Of a stretch of 37,883 nucleotides of DNA, positions 16,391 to 24,281 are shown piece after piece. Both the position numbers and the translations under genes were made by a program. Numbering within the stretch: position 1 is the first letter of the stretch; each line of letters opens with the position of its first letter. The DNA is from Eggerthellaceae bacterium (GTDB lineage Bacteria > Actinomycetota > Coriobacteriia > Coriobacteriales > Eggerthellaceae): positions 1 through 37,883 of the forward strand of contig JAFUCC010000051.1 of assembly GCA_017459925.1 (NCBI GenBank), given 5' to 3'. The notes beneath the pieces were generated by a model. The model had not been told where the DNA came from and ran no database searches. It worked only from the letters and a program-made list of their open reading frames with translations.

Positions 16391-17689
16391 ATGAGGAAAT
16401 CGCGCTATACCGTTGAATGCAAAACCGACGCTGGCGAGCATCTGCTCTACAACACCGCCTATGGCACCTTCGCAGTGCTCGATGAGGAGGGTTTTGCCGC
16501 ATACCAGTCATGCGAAGGCGCTCTCGCGCAGCAGATTGAGCAAGATTATTTCCTTACGGAGCTCACACCCGATGAGGAGCTGGCTGCGCAACGCGCGATG
16601 TTCGAGGCAGCACGCGAGGAAGAGGGGGAGTTCTACCTTGTCATAGCGCCTACATATGCGTGTAACCTCCGTTGCCCATATTGCTACGAGCTTGGGCATA
16701 ACAGCATAAAAGGGAAAATGAGTTCAGAGGTCGTCGCGGCCATCCTTCGCTTTGTCGACGCTCGCTACCAGGAGAATGCGTTTACGAGAATGGCAGTGCA
16801 GTGGTATGGCGGAGACCCTTCGCTTGCGCTCGACGTCGTCGAGGACTTGTCTAATAGGCTCATATCATGGTGCGACGAGCATGAAGTCCGCTACGATGCC
16901 ATGATGCTCACGAACTGCAATGTAATCGACGAGCCAGCGGTCGAGATGCTCGTGCGCGCACGCGTGCGCGAAGTCTTCATGACGATAGACGGTTTCGAGG
17001 AAACGCATAACGCGCGCCGGGTCTCAGCAGTGGGAATCAACTCGTATGCCAAGAACATCGAAGCCGCGAAACTGTTTGTCAAGCACGGCATCAAGGCAAC
17101 CGCGAACATGAACGTCGACAAGGTGAACTGGCCTCAATTCCACGATTTACGCGACAAGCTCCGCGATGAGGTGGGAATCGACTTGCAAGCTGCGAGGCTG
17201 TGCGATTACGGGCATTTCTTCGGCACGCGCGATTTCAAGAAACCAGCCTTCGATCTGTTCGAACATGACGAGTATTCGCGGCTCGTGCACGACGAATTCG
17301 CCCTTGGCGGATACGATGCCGAAAAGATCAAGGATGTGCTCAGCCCGGTTCCCCGGTTCTGCAATGGGCAGAGGCACAACTACTACATCATCGACACCCT
17401 CGGCGACGTGTACATGTGCGATGGGCATATCGGCGAGCAGGACCATGTCGTGTTCAACGTCAAGGAAGAGCCTAACCCCGAGCAGCTTCGGATGGTGAGC
17501 CACAATCCGTACGAAAGTGCACAGTGCAGCGCATGCCACCTTCTTCCCATATGCCAGGGGAACTGCGATTGGGAACGCCAGGCAACGGGCATGCAGTGCC
17601 ATCCGCTGCTTACGACGTTGCCGGATTACCTCCGTGATTACCGTTCATGTTTCGGGGAATTGGTCGGCCATTACCAGCGCCTTGCGTAG
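16391..17689 (+). CDS. Radical SAM/SPASM protein, probable peptide-modifying maturase
   Basis: The 432-residue protein has an N-terminal region resembling the start of SPASM peptide maturases (LLYNTAYGTFAVLDEE, about 18-33). The radical SAM cluster motif CNLRCPYC follows, with C91, C95 and C98. The C-terminal SPASM domain has the canonical C-x2-C-x5-C-x3-C spacing in CSACHLLPICQGNC plus later cysteines, so auxiliary [4Fe-4S] clusters are expected. Family members form thioether or C-C links in ribosomal peptides or activate enzymes. No obvious precursor peptide, protease or exporter lies nearby, so the substrate is unknown. The ATG at 16391 has AGGAGG 7 bp upstream, and a GTG at 16385 is a worse choice. 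Confidence 0.85.
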   Translation: MRKSRYTVECKTDAGEHLLYNTAYGTFAVLDEEGFAAYQSCEGALAQQIEQDYFLTELTPDEELAAQRAMFEAAREEEGEFYLVIAPTYACNLRCPYCYELGHNSIKGKMSSEVVAAILRFVDARYQENAFTRMAVQWYGGDPSLALDVVEDLSNRLISWCDEHEVRYDAMMLTNCNVIDEPAVEMLVRARVREVFMTIDGFEETHNARRVSAVGINSYAKNIEAAKLFVKHGIKATANMNVDKVNWPQFHDLRDKLRDEVGIDLQAARLCDYGHFFGTRDFKKPAFDLFEHDEYSRLVHDEFALGGYDAEKIKDVLSPVPRFCNGQRHNYYIIDTLGDVYMCDGHIGEQDHVVFNVKEEPNPEQLRMVSHNPYESAQCSACHLLPICQGNCDWERQATGMQCHPLLTTLPDYLRDYRSCFGELVGHYQRLA

Positions 17690-17747
17690 CGATATAAAAA
17701 GGGCGGGGCCCTGCGCACTTTCGCTTCAATATACGTTAGAGGGAGAG

Positions 17748-17783
17748 CGCGTTTTGGCATTTCGGATTATCTGAAATGACGCG
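17748..17783 (+). other. Bulged stem-loop after the radical SAM gene
   Basis: CGCGT (17748-17752) pairs with ACGCG (17779-17783) and CATTTC (17758-17763) with GAAATG (17773-17778). There is a 5-nt bulge on the left side and a 9-nt loop. It could be a weak terminator or a leader structure of the next gene. Confidence 0.3.
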
Positions 17784-17841
17784 TGTTTAGACCTACGGAG
17801 AAGGTAAACTAGCAAACGGAACTAAACGCTAAGGAGCATTC

Positions 17842-18312
17842 ATGCCGCTATCTACTGACAAGTTCGCAAACGCAGCGCATAGGCAAGTGAGCAACTATGA
17901 ACGCAAGTTTCGCAAATACGTCCCGTTTATGGAACTCGTAGATGTCCTGAGAAGGCAAGCGGCATTCGATATTCCCCTGAAGTTCGTGCTCGACCGCGAT
18001 TCTGAGTCGTCTGGCTTTTTCAAGCGTGGCCCTCAGTGGGATTTTGGAAATGCAGGCGTGCGTTTCGAGAAATCGGAAGGGGATGCAGCTCAGCCAAAGC
18101 TCATCGTTACTTGGAGCGAGGATTTCGAGCAGAAGTCGCTGCAGGGCGTTCTCGACGACCTCGTGGCGCTTGAGTTCGACGATGACGCAGAGGTCGTGCT
18201 CGAACTTGTATCTACCACAGGCGAGCGAAAGTTCTCTCGATACGGCAATGGTTTGGCGGTAGAGAAGGACAACACGGTCGTGCACTTCACCGGCGCCTGG
18301 GAAACAAGATAG
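17842..18312 (+). CDS. Protein of unknown function
   Basis: A 156-residue soluble, mixed charged protein with no signal peptide, membrane helix or cysteine motif. I do not recognise a family. It has basic N-terminal residues (KFANAAHRQVSNYERKFRKY), an aromatic stretch (GFFKRGPQWDFG near 58-69) and an acidic second half. A good ribosome site (AAGGAG) precedes the ATG at 17842, and coding character is consistent over the whole length, so the gene is probably real. It follows the radical SAM gene by 152 bp. Whether the two are functionally linked cannot be told from sequence. Confidence 0.65.
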   Translation: MPLSTDKFANAAHRQVSNYERKFRKYVPFMELVDVLRRQAAFDIPLKFVLDRDSESSGFFKRGPQWDFGNAGVRFEKSEGDAAQPKLIVTWSEDFEQKSLQGVLDDLVALEFDDDAEVVLELVSTTGERKFSRYGNGLAVEKDNTVVHFTGAWETR

Positions 18313-18976
18313 CTAGTTTACATAATACTGATTATCAGAATTATAGAGTACTCAGGTTAAACAAAGGTTTAGGGCTTTGGACTAGGAATTAGATTCTCCC
18401 AGGGTCTCTTCCTTAAGGTTTTATCGGCCTGCACATGATTTCGTTTTAGGCCTAATGCAAGACCTTTATTAATTGTCATGTTGCAGCTCTTGGAGAATCT
18501 TATGGCAATATATTTCTTAAAGTACGAATCCGCACGTGAAGCTGGCAGGATAATTCGTACTTGAATGAGTTATCTTGCCAAAGGTCGTACTTGTAGTTGA
18601 TATCCTTCCATGAAAACGTAGATTCTTGCAATACTCGGTTCGGGCTCTTGTAGAACCCCCTTAGCTCTTTGCAAGATTGCTTCTCATCGTTTCGATAGCG
18701 CTTCTTAATGCATAGCGTCGCTTAGAAACGCCCAATTTCACGATATCTTAGTCATCCTTGGGCGAAAATGGGCCTTAGAAGGGCTCTCAGCGGTTTTAAG
18801 CTTCTGACCTGCGGTTATGCAAGCTCAATTCTTAAAATGCGTAAAAAGACAAGCTGAATAGGCCGTTTACGAGCTCAATATACCGCTCAAGCATTCCATA
18901 GCAATTCGCTTCGTTGACTTGTAATGCATTCGGTTCAAGAATCTGGGTGTTAAACATGCGCGTGAAAGGAACTGCC
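18313..18976. other. AT-richer region without recognisable gene
   Basis: About 660 bp with visibly lower GC than the surrounding genes and no ORF with a ribosome site. The only clear structure is a 10-bp perfect inverted repeat, AAGTACGAAT (18520-18529) with ATTCGTACTT (18553-18562), around a 23-nt loop. A related GTCGTACTTG follows at about 18586. It may be gene debris, a small RNA or foreign DNA. Confidence 0.5.
18914..18942 (+). promoter_or_regulatory. Possible promoter of the NifX-like gene
   Basis: TTGACT (18914-18919), a 17-bp spacer and AAGAAT (18937-18942), 34 bp before the ATG at 18977. The -35 box is good and the -10 box only fair. Confidence 0.35.
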
Positions 18977-19351
18977 ATGAAGATTGCCATTCCAAGCGAA
19001 ACTGCTGACGGACTTGAATCTATCCGCAGCGGACATTTCGGGCACACGCCGTATTTCACGATTGTCGAATACGATGACGAGATGAACATCGTCTCAGCGG
19101 AACCAGTAAAGAACGTCGATCATGACCAATACGGATGTGGTGGCGTAATCCAGTACGTGTTGGGTCTCGGCGTCGACGGAATACTGACTGCCGGCATGGG
19201 TATGCCGCCGCTAATGCGGTTTACGGAAAACGGCGTGATCGTGTACGGTGAATTCCAGACGCCGAATGTCGGAGACGTCGCGAAGCTGTTCGCCGAAGGA
19301 CGCGTTGAGCGGATGTCGCCCGAAGACACTTGCAATCATCATCACCATTAA
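18977..19351 (+). CDS. NifX/NifB-C-terminal-like (dinitrogenase FeMo-cofactor family) protein
   Basis: The 124-residue protein has the small alpha/beta fold typical of the NifX/NifB-CTD/MTH1175 family. Visible markers are MKIAIPSE at the start, SGHFGHTPYFTIVE, and GCGGVIQYVLGLGVDGILTAGMG. These proteins bind iron-sulfur or molybdenum-cofactor precursors in nitrogen fixers, but many anaerobes without nitrogenase carry stand-alone copies of unknown role. The chain ends CNHHHH, a likely metal-binding tail. ATG 18977 has AAAGGA upstream. No nif gene is present. Confidence 0.85.
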   Translation: MKIAIPSETADGLESIRSGHFGHTPYFTIVEYDDEMNIVSAEPVKNVDHDQYGCGGVIQYVLGLGVDGILTAGMGMPPLMRFTENGVIVYGEFQTPNVGDVAKLFAEGRVERMSPEDTCNHHHH

Positions 19352-19380
19352 GGGCATTAGATATTGCCCCATTAAACGCA

Positions 19381-19416
19381 GAGCCCGCTGACGTTTGAAT
19401 CAGCGGGCTCGTTTGT
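19381..19416. terminator. Bidirectional terminator between the NifX-like gene and nrfH
   Basis: An 11-bp perfect stem (19381-19391 with 19400-19410) with an 8-nt loop is followed by GTTTGTT on the plus strand and TGCGTTT on the minus strand. It lies between converging genes. Confidence 0.75.
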
Positions 19417-19451
19417 TCGATTCTGCTTTATTCAAAATACGAACATATGTA

Positions 19452-20165
19452 TTATGCGCGATATCCTGTCTGCAGAAGCTCCTGAGCTTCGTCGTAGGTG
19501 ACCCAACCATCAGGTAGATCAACGTCTTCATGCTCGTGACACGCCGTGCAGACGATCGTGGAGGCACGATGCCCCTTGTGGCAATCGTTGCACTCGAGCG
19601 AAAGTGCTTGATGATGCTGCTCATGCGGATTGAACTCACGGCTCGAAGTGGACTGCGCGAGCTTGGTGTAGCTCAGCTGACCATCGTCGCCGAGCAGGTA
19701 CACGTGGCAGCTCTCGTTCGCGCAGAAGCTCTCCCCTGTTTTGCCATCCCATGATTGGAGCGCAGAGAGCGTTCGCTCGTTGCGGGGCAGCGGATAGTTG
19801 CCTGTGACGTAGTTCATGCCATCATGCGCGAGCTCTACGAAGTTTGGAACGTGGCAATCGACGCACACGATCTCGGATTTCGCAGTAGCCTTGGTGTTGC
19901 GGTGCAGCACGGCCATCATGGCGTTGGTGTTCGAAACCTCGTTACCGTACTTGTCCGTTCCTGCGACGCCTTGTTCCTGCATGTAGTTATCGACGTAAGT
20001 GCCTTCAATATGGCAGAGAGTCGAGCAGAAGCTCGGAGATTCGTGCCATACCATCAGGCCGGCACCAACCGCCACGAGTACGACGACGATGACGCCGACA
20101 ATGGCAAGCTTCTTGCGACCCTTCTTCTTGGGGGCCGGCTGATTCTCTTTTTGCTCTTCGCTCAT
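19452..20165 (-). CDS. nrfH: NrfH-like membrane multiheme cytochrome c
   Basis: This membrane-anchored cytochrome passes electrons from menaquinol to NrfA. A basic N-terminus (KKKGRKK) precedes one membrane helix at about 20-41, and the rest lies outside. Five heme-like motifs are present: C47-x3-C51-H, C101-x2-C104-H, C148-x4-C153-H, C192-x2-C195-H and C206-x2-C209-H. NrfH/NapC proteins normally have four, with CxxCH spacing, and are shorter (about 160 residues against 237 here). It could be a lineage-specific NrfH or another quinol-oxidising cytochrome. The ATG at 20165 is chosen because AAGGAG precedes it. It follows nrfA by 33 bp, the reverse of the usual nrfHA order. Confidence 0.85.
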   Translation of the reverse strand: MSEEQKENQPAPKKKGRKKLAIVGVIVVVLVAVGAGLMVWHESPSFCSTLCHIEGTYVDNYMQEQGVAGTDKYGNEVSNTNAMMAVLHRNTKATAKSEIVCVDCHVPNFVELAHDGMNYVTGNYPLPRNERTLSALQSWDGKTGESFCANESCHVYLLGDDGQLSYTKLAQSTSSREFNPHEQHHQALSLECNDCHKGHRASTIVCTACHEHEDVDLPDGWVTYDEAQELLQTGYRA

Positions 20166-20198
20166 ATCACGCTCCTTCCGACACCTCAAAAGGGACGT

Positions 20199-21674
20199 TT
20201 ACGCGGCTACCGAGGACATGCCCAGCAAGGCATCGGCTTCGTCGAGAAGCTCGTTGCCCTTGTCGAGGCAGTACCGGTAGTACGTCGGGTTGTGGGCGCC
20301 TTCGCTGTTTTCGGCAGCGGCGAGATTCCAATAGTAGCACGATGCACGCTGCAGCCATTGCAGACGTTCAAGCGTAGCGGCGTCGATGCCGTTCCTGGCG
20401 GCGAAGTCGGCATCGAGCGTGAGAACCTTCTCGCCGTCCTTGTCCTGCTCGGTTGCAACCTTCGTCTCGAGGTTCTTGATGTACTGCTCGCAGCGCTCGC
20501 CGAGCGTCGTCGTGGCAGGGTCGATCTCGTTTTGCCAGGCACGTACTTCAGCCTTGATGTCGGCATGGCACGTACTGCAGTCGCGGTCGATGAGCTCCTG
20601 GTTGTCGAGCGGGCTGATCCATTCGTGGCTTGCGTACGTCGTGCCGTCAGCAGCCGTCGTGGTGGCCATGTGGCAATCGTTGCAGTCGTAGCCGAGGTTC
20701 TGCATGTGCGAACCCTGTGGCAAGATCTCGTTGTCACCGCCATAGACGAACTCGTATTCAGCATGACGGATGGCGAGCATCTTGGCACCCGTGGAAGCGT
20801 ACGTCCAGTCGACGAAGTCATGGTCGTCGTACCATTGCAGGGCCTTCTCGGGAACCATGTCGGCACGGCCGTTGTCGTACGGGCTCGTGGGAATGGAGGT
20901 GCCGGGAGCCATGGAATAGTCGCAATGGCACTGGCCGCAGACCTCGCCGTTAATGGTGTTGCCGGCATCATCGCCCATCGAGCGGATCCACTCGGCGCGG
21001 TCGACCTCGAGGTACACCTCGCCGTTCAGCATGGGCGTATTGGCATGGCAGCTGGCGCAGCTGATGTTCTCGTCAAGGTCTCCGATGACTTCGTTGAACG
21101 GCAGGGCATGCACGCTCTCGCCTTCCATATCGACCAGGTTCGAGTACTGCGGGGACTTGCACGTGATGCAGGCAGCCTTGGTCTTCGTGCCGTCGGCGAC
21201 GCGGCCGTTATGCGTTACCGTCCAAAGCGAGTATACGTGGCTCGCGGGCTCGGTGTAGTACTTTGCATAACCGTAGCCCTTTCCGAGCGTTTTGATTTCG
21301 GGGTTAGTCTCGAGATAATCGAGCTTGTTCGCATCGGTGTACTGATAATCCTCGGGAAGTGCGCTCGTCACGTCTTCGGTTTCAGAAGCATAGCCTTCCG
21401 CTCGATACGGGTTCTCGAGGTAGTCCTCAGCAGGAGGCGTGTTCGAGGCGTTGGCAAGGTACGATTCGTACTCGTACGGATACGCCTCGGCCCACTGTGT
21501 CGCCTTTACCACCCCATATTTATCAGGCGTGGGCGTTATATCCGCCTGAGCGACATTCGGCGTGGGGTTGCCAACCTGTGTCGTGTTCGCCTTGGGCGCG
21601 CAGGCGGCAAGCCCGGCGACCACCGCCACGATGGCCACAACGCATACCGTGATGACGATCTTTTTATTTTTCAT
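20199..21674 (-). CDS. nrfA: Ammonia-forming cytochrome c nitrite reductase
   Basis: This pentaheme enzyme reduces nitrite to ammonium with six electrons. The catalytic heme motif with lysine ligand, C-I-T-C-K, is at 169-173. Four CxxCH motifs follow, at 206-210, 246-250, 331-335 and 366-370. The N-terminus is a lipoprotein signal with lipobox LAAC (C25), so the enzyme would be tethered to the outer face of the membrane, as expected in a cell without a periplasm. The 491-residue length is normal. It has a perfect TATAAT upstream and is the first gene of nrfA-nrfH. Confidence 0.97.
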   Translation of the reverse strand: MKNKKIVITVCVVAIVAVVAGLAACAPKANTTQVGNPTPNVAQADITPTPDKYGVVKATQWAEAYPYEYESYLANASNTPPAEDYLENPYRAEGYASETEDVTSALPEDYQYTDANKLDYLETNPEIKTLGKGYGYAKYYTEPASHVYSLWTVTHNGRVADGTKTKAACITCKSPQYSNLVDMEGESVHALPFNEVIGDLDENISCASCHANTPMLNGEVYLEVDRAEWIRSMGDDAGNTINGEVCGQCHCDYSMAPGTSIPTSPYDNGRADMVPEKALQWYDDHDFVDWTYASTGAKMLAIRHAEYEFVYGGDNEILPQGSHMQNLGYDCNDCHMATTTAADGTTYASHEWISPLDNQELIDRDCSTCHADIKAEVRAWQNEIDPATTTLGERCEQYIKNLETKVATEQDKDGEKVLTLDADFAARNGIDAATLERLQWLQRASCYYWNLAAAENSEGAHNPTYYRYCLDKGNELLDEADALLGMSSVAA

Positions 21675-21713
21675 GGAAGGCCCTCTCTCGTGAACCTAAA
21701 CCCAGTTATTAAC

Positions 21714-21719
21714 ATTATA
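21714..21719 (-). promoter_or_regulatory. -10 box of the nrfA promoter
   Basis: A perfect TATAAT on the minus strand, 40 bp before the nrfA ATG. There is no good -35 at 16-18 bp, which suggests dependence on an activator. Confidence 0.5.
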
Positions 21720-21775
21720 TGACGACGATAACAATTGGGAAATATACACTTTGCAGCCAAAAAGTCAGGACACTT

Positions 21776-21810
21776 TTGACCTGCATACTCGCCTAAACTG
21801 TATTGCAGGT
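21776..21810 (+). promoter_or_regulatory. Promoter of the MocR-type gene with flanking inverted repeat
   Basis: TTGACC (21776-21781), a 17-bp spacer and TGTATT (21799-21804). A perfect 7-bp inverted repeat, ACCTGCA (21779-21785) and TGCAGGT (21804-21810), overlaps both boxes. Another TTGCAG lies at 21751-21756. Placement suggests an operator, possibly for the regulator itself. Confidence 0.5.
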
Positions 21811-21855
21811 AAAAGCGATAGCCGTACGCATTAGTTTCGAAGAGGATCGGTGTCA

Positions 21856-23286
21856 ATGCCCTCGCTCGACAGGAACAGCTCGGTACCGTACTATCAACAG
21901 GTATACGAGCAGATATCTGAAGGTATCGAGAGCGGTGTTTACCCAGCTGGGAAACGGTTGCCTTCCATCCGCGAATGCGCGCGCGAACTTGGCGTGTCCA
22001 ACACGACGATAGAGCTTGCCTATCAGCGTCTCGTTGAAGAAGGGTACGTCGAGCCGAAACGCGGTAGCGGATTCACGATTTGCAAAATTGGCAGCAGTTC
22101 CATTAATAAGCTTGCTGGCTATTCGGAAGAGTACAGGCAGGGGCGCGAGAAACTCGAAGCACTCGACCAAGAATTGTCGCAGCAATCAAAACCCCTGTTC
22201 GATTTCGCCTATGACTCCGTCGACGCGTCAACGTTTCCCCTCAACGCTTGGGCGCGTATATGCCGCGACGTGTTCTTCAGCGAAGGAGCCCAAGCGGCAT
22301 GCCTGTACAACGACCGTCAGGGGCTCAAGGATCTGCGCGTGCAGATTTCACGGTACCTGCGAGGTGAGTACGGCATCGATTGCACATCTGAGCAGGTGCT
22401 CGTCATGCCTACGACGAAAGACCTCGTTACTGAGATAACGATGCTATTCGACCCCGAGGAAACCGTTGTGGCCATGGAAGAGCCTGGTTATGACGAGGTC
22501 GGGAAGCGCATGCGGGAGCGAGGGTCCGACGTGCGCTTGATGCCCGTAACCCCCTACCCTTCCCTCGAAGAAGCCGAAAAACTGCTGCAAGGTGTATCGC
22601 TTGTGTTTGCAACACCCGCTTGCCAGTTCCCGACTAATCACGTCATGCCCATCGAGACGCGCAGATCGCTCGTAGCCTGGGCAAGCGAGCATGGAGCCTA
22701 CGTAATCGACGACGAATACGGGTGGGAGTTTCAGTCGGGCGTCGCGCGCGTGCCATCGTTGGCGGCCCTTGACGAGGTCGGGCGCGTCATCACCATAGGC
22801 ACGTTCTCGAATTCGTTTACGCCAGCTGTGAGCCTCAGTTACGCGGTGCTCCCGCCTCAGCTCATGTTGAGATGGCAGGAAACACGACGCGACGCGCATC
22901 CTCAAGTTGCTTGGCAAACGCAGGCAGCCATGGCCCGATTCATGGCCGAAGGGCACTGGCGTACGCACATCCGCAAGCTTAGGACTTCGGTACTGAATAA
23001 ACGCGAGAGGCTTCTGAAGGCGATTCATGAGCGCATGGGCGCTGAGGTCGAAGTCGTGGAAGGTACGAGCAGCCTGTTCGTGCTCGTTAAAACGCGTGAT
23101 GGACGCGATGAATCCGAATTAATCGAAGCTGCAGCAAATGCCGGTGTGAAAGTGTATCCGACAAGCCGCTATTGGTCGGGCGCCATCCCTGCGGAATGGC
23201 GTTATGTGCTCGTGGGCTATGCAGGCATTCCCGCCGATAAAATCGACGAAGGAATCAAGGCTCTGGCAGAAGCTTGGGGATTCTAG
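21856..23286 (+). CDS. MocR-type GntR-family regulator with degenerate aminotransferase domain
   Basis: The 476-residue protein has a GntR winged helix at about 8-75 (YYQQVYEQISEGIESG, LPSIRECARELGVSNTTI, GYVEPKRGSGF). A fold-type I aminotransferase-like domain follows. In MocR/GabR proteins the second domain binds PLP through the lysine of GTFSK. Here the same place reads GTFSNSFTPAVSLSY, with N319 replacing the lysine and the usual following arginine also gone. The motif that normally reads near SGAQQ is MPTTKD. The acidic IDDEYGWEF remains. PLP binding is therefore doubtful, and another ligand may be sensed. The start is ATG 21856 (GTG 21850 is possible). It is divergent from nrfA and converges with ccmD, with the two stop codons overlapping. 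Confidence 0.88.
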   Translation: MPSLDRNSSVPYYQQVYEQISEGIESGVYPAGKRLPSIRECARELGVSNTTIELAYQRLVEEGYVEPKRGSGFTICKIGSSSINKLAGYSEEYRQGREKLEALDQELSQQSKPLFDFAYDSVDASTFPLNAWARICRDVFFSEGAQAACLYNDRQGLKDLRVQISRYLRGEYGIDCTSEQVLVMPTTKDLVTEITMLFDPEETVVAMEEPGYDEVGKRMRERGSDVRLMPVTPYPSLEEAEKLLQGVSLVFATPACQFPTNHVMPIETRRSLVAWASEHGAYVIDDEYGWEFQSGVARVPSLAALDEVGRVITIGTFSNSFTPAVSLSYAVLPPQLMLRWQETRRDAHPQVAWQTQAAMARFMAEGHWRTHIRKLRTSVLNKRERLLKAIHERMGAEVEVVEGTSSLFVLVKTRDGRDESELIEAAANAGVKVYPTSRYWSGAIPAEWRYVLVGYAGIPADKIDEGIKALAEAWGF

Positions 23287-23477
23287 TCGTTCGATGCGCC
23301 AAGCTTCTTCGCAACGGCCTGTTCTAGAACGGCCATTTGCTCTTCGGTCTTCTTCAAACCGCGAACGACGACGAACACGTATATGAGCAGCGCAAGCCAT
23401 ACGATGGCGTAAGCTGCGATGATGTAGGGCATGCTGGGGGCAACGGTGCTGTACATATCGGCGAGAATCGGGTTCAT
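23283..23477 (-). CDS. ccmD: CcmD-like heme exporter small subunit
   Basis: A 64-residue protein with one membrane helix (about 18-38, IIAAYAIVWLALLIYVFVVV) and a charged cytoplasmic tail, the usual form of CcmD. CcmD helps release heme-loaded CcmE from the CcmABC complex. Its sequence is poorly conserved, so the call rests on size, topology and position right after ccmC. AAAGGA precedes the ATG. Its stop codon overlaps that of the converging MocR-type gene. Confidence 0.75.
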   Translation of the reverse strand: MNPILADMYSTVAPSMPYIIAAYAIVWLALLIYVFVVVRGLKKTEEQMAVLEQAVAKKLGASND

Positions 23478-23505
23478 GGTTCGTCCTTTCCGGTGAAAGA
23501 TAGCG

Positions 23506-24267
23506 TTAGTCTTCCAGTTGGTCTTTGAGGGCCTGCATGCGTTCGCTTAAGCGCAGCTGGCGGAAACGCAGGCGGTACAGCGCAAATGCCACAAGCATCA
23601 TGCCCACCATGATGAGCGCGACAGTCATGGCCATGTCGGGCGCCATGCCGCCTTCACGCGTGATGACCGGGTGAATGCTCGACGGGATGAGGCGCGTGAT
23701 CATAAAGCAAATGGGCACATCGACAAGGGCGATGATGCTGATGACGCCTGCGTACGTTGCGCGGCGTTCGGGATCATCGACGGCGTTGCGCATGACGAAG
23801 TACGCAATGACGATGAGCATGAGGATGAGGTAGGTCGTCAGACGCGGCTCCCATGTCCACCACACGCCCCATTCGAAACGTGTCCATAGGTCGCCCGTGA
23901 CCATCGTGAACACGACGAACAGCAGTGCGATTTCCATAGCCGCTCGCGAGCATGTGTCGAAACGCGCCTCGCGTGTCATGAGGAAGCGTATGCCGTAATA
24001 CGCGGCGAACGCTAGCGCGACGAACGACACGATGGCGACCGGCATGTGGAAGTAGAAGATCTTCTGGCTTAAGAGCTGTTGGTTGGTGACCATGATGTCG
24101 CCGACGAGTTCGGGCGTGCTCAGCGCTGCGCCGTTCACCGGCGAGGCGTACAGGAACGCCATGAGAAAACCCACGGTCGTGAGCACGGCGCCAACGGCCA
24201 GAGCAGGCGGCAACACTTTATCGGGCCACTGCCCTGCTTCAGGTACCTTACCTTTCCGTACCGACAT
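23506..24267 (-). CDS. ccmC: Cytochrome c maturation protein CcmC
   Basis: The 253-residue protein has six membrane helices and loads heme onto CcmE. The tryptophan-rich heme-handling motif WGVWWTWEPRLT is at 133-144, and the flanking heme-ligand histidines occur in FYFHMP (H74) and SSIHP. The ATG at 24267 follows AAGGAAGG. The longer in-frame reading from 24315 overlaps ccmB and is not needed. It lies 14 bp after ccmB. Confidence 0.95.
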   Translation of the reverse strand: MSVRKGKVPEAGQWPDKVLPPALAVGAVLTTVGFLMAFLYASPVNGAALSTPELVGDIMVTNQQLLSQKIFYFHMPVAIVSFVALAFAAYYGIRFLMTREARFDTCSRAAMEIALLFVVFTMVTGDLWTRFEWGVWWTWEPRLTTYLILMLIVIAYFVMRNAVDDPERRATYAGVISIIALVDVPICFMITRLIPSSIHPVITREGGMAPDMAMTVALIMVGMMLVAFALYRLRFRQLRLSERMQALKDQLED

Positions 24268-24281
24268 GAGAACCTTCCTTT

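Noticed and set aside
18478..18564. 28-codon frame in the gene-poor region, considered as a precursor peptide for the radical SAM protein
   Set aside because: No ribosome site, no Cys/Gly-rich core, and no leader-like features. It is far from the maturase.
18977..19351. Evidence for nitrogen fixation
   Set aside because: Stand-alone NifX/NifB-tail-like proteins are widespread in anaerobes, and no nif structural gene is in the window.
19755..21722. 655-codon open frame antisense to nrfH and nrfA
   Set aside because: It lies opposite two cytochrome genes with intact heme motifs and has no recognisable domain.
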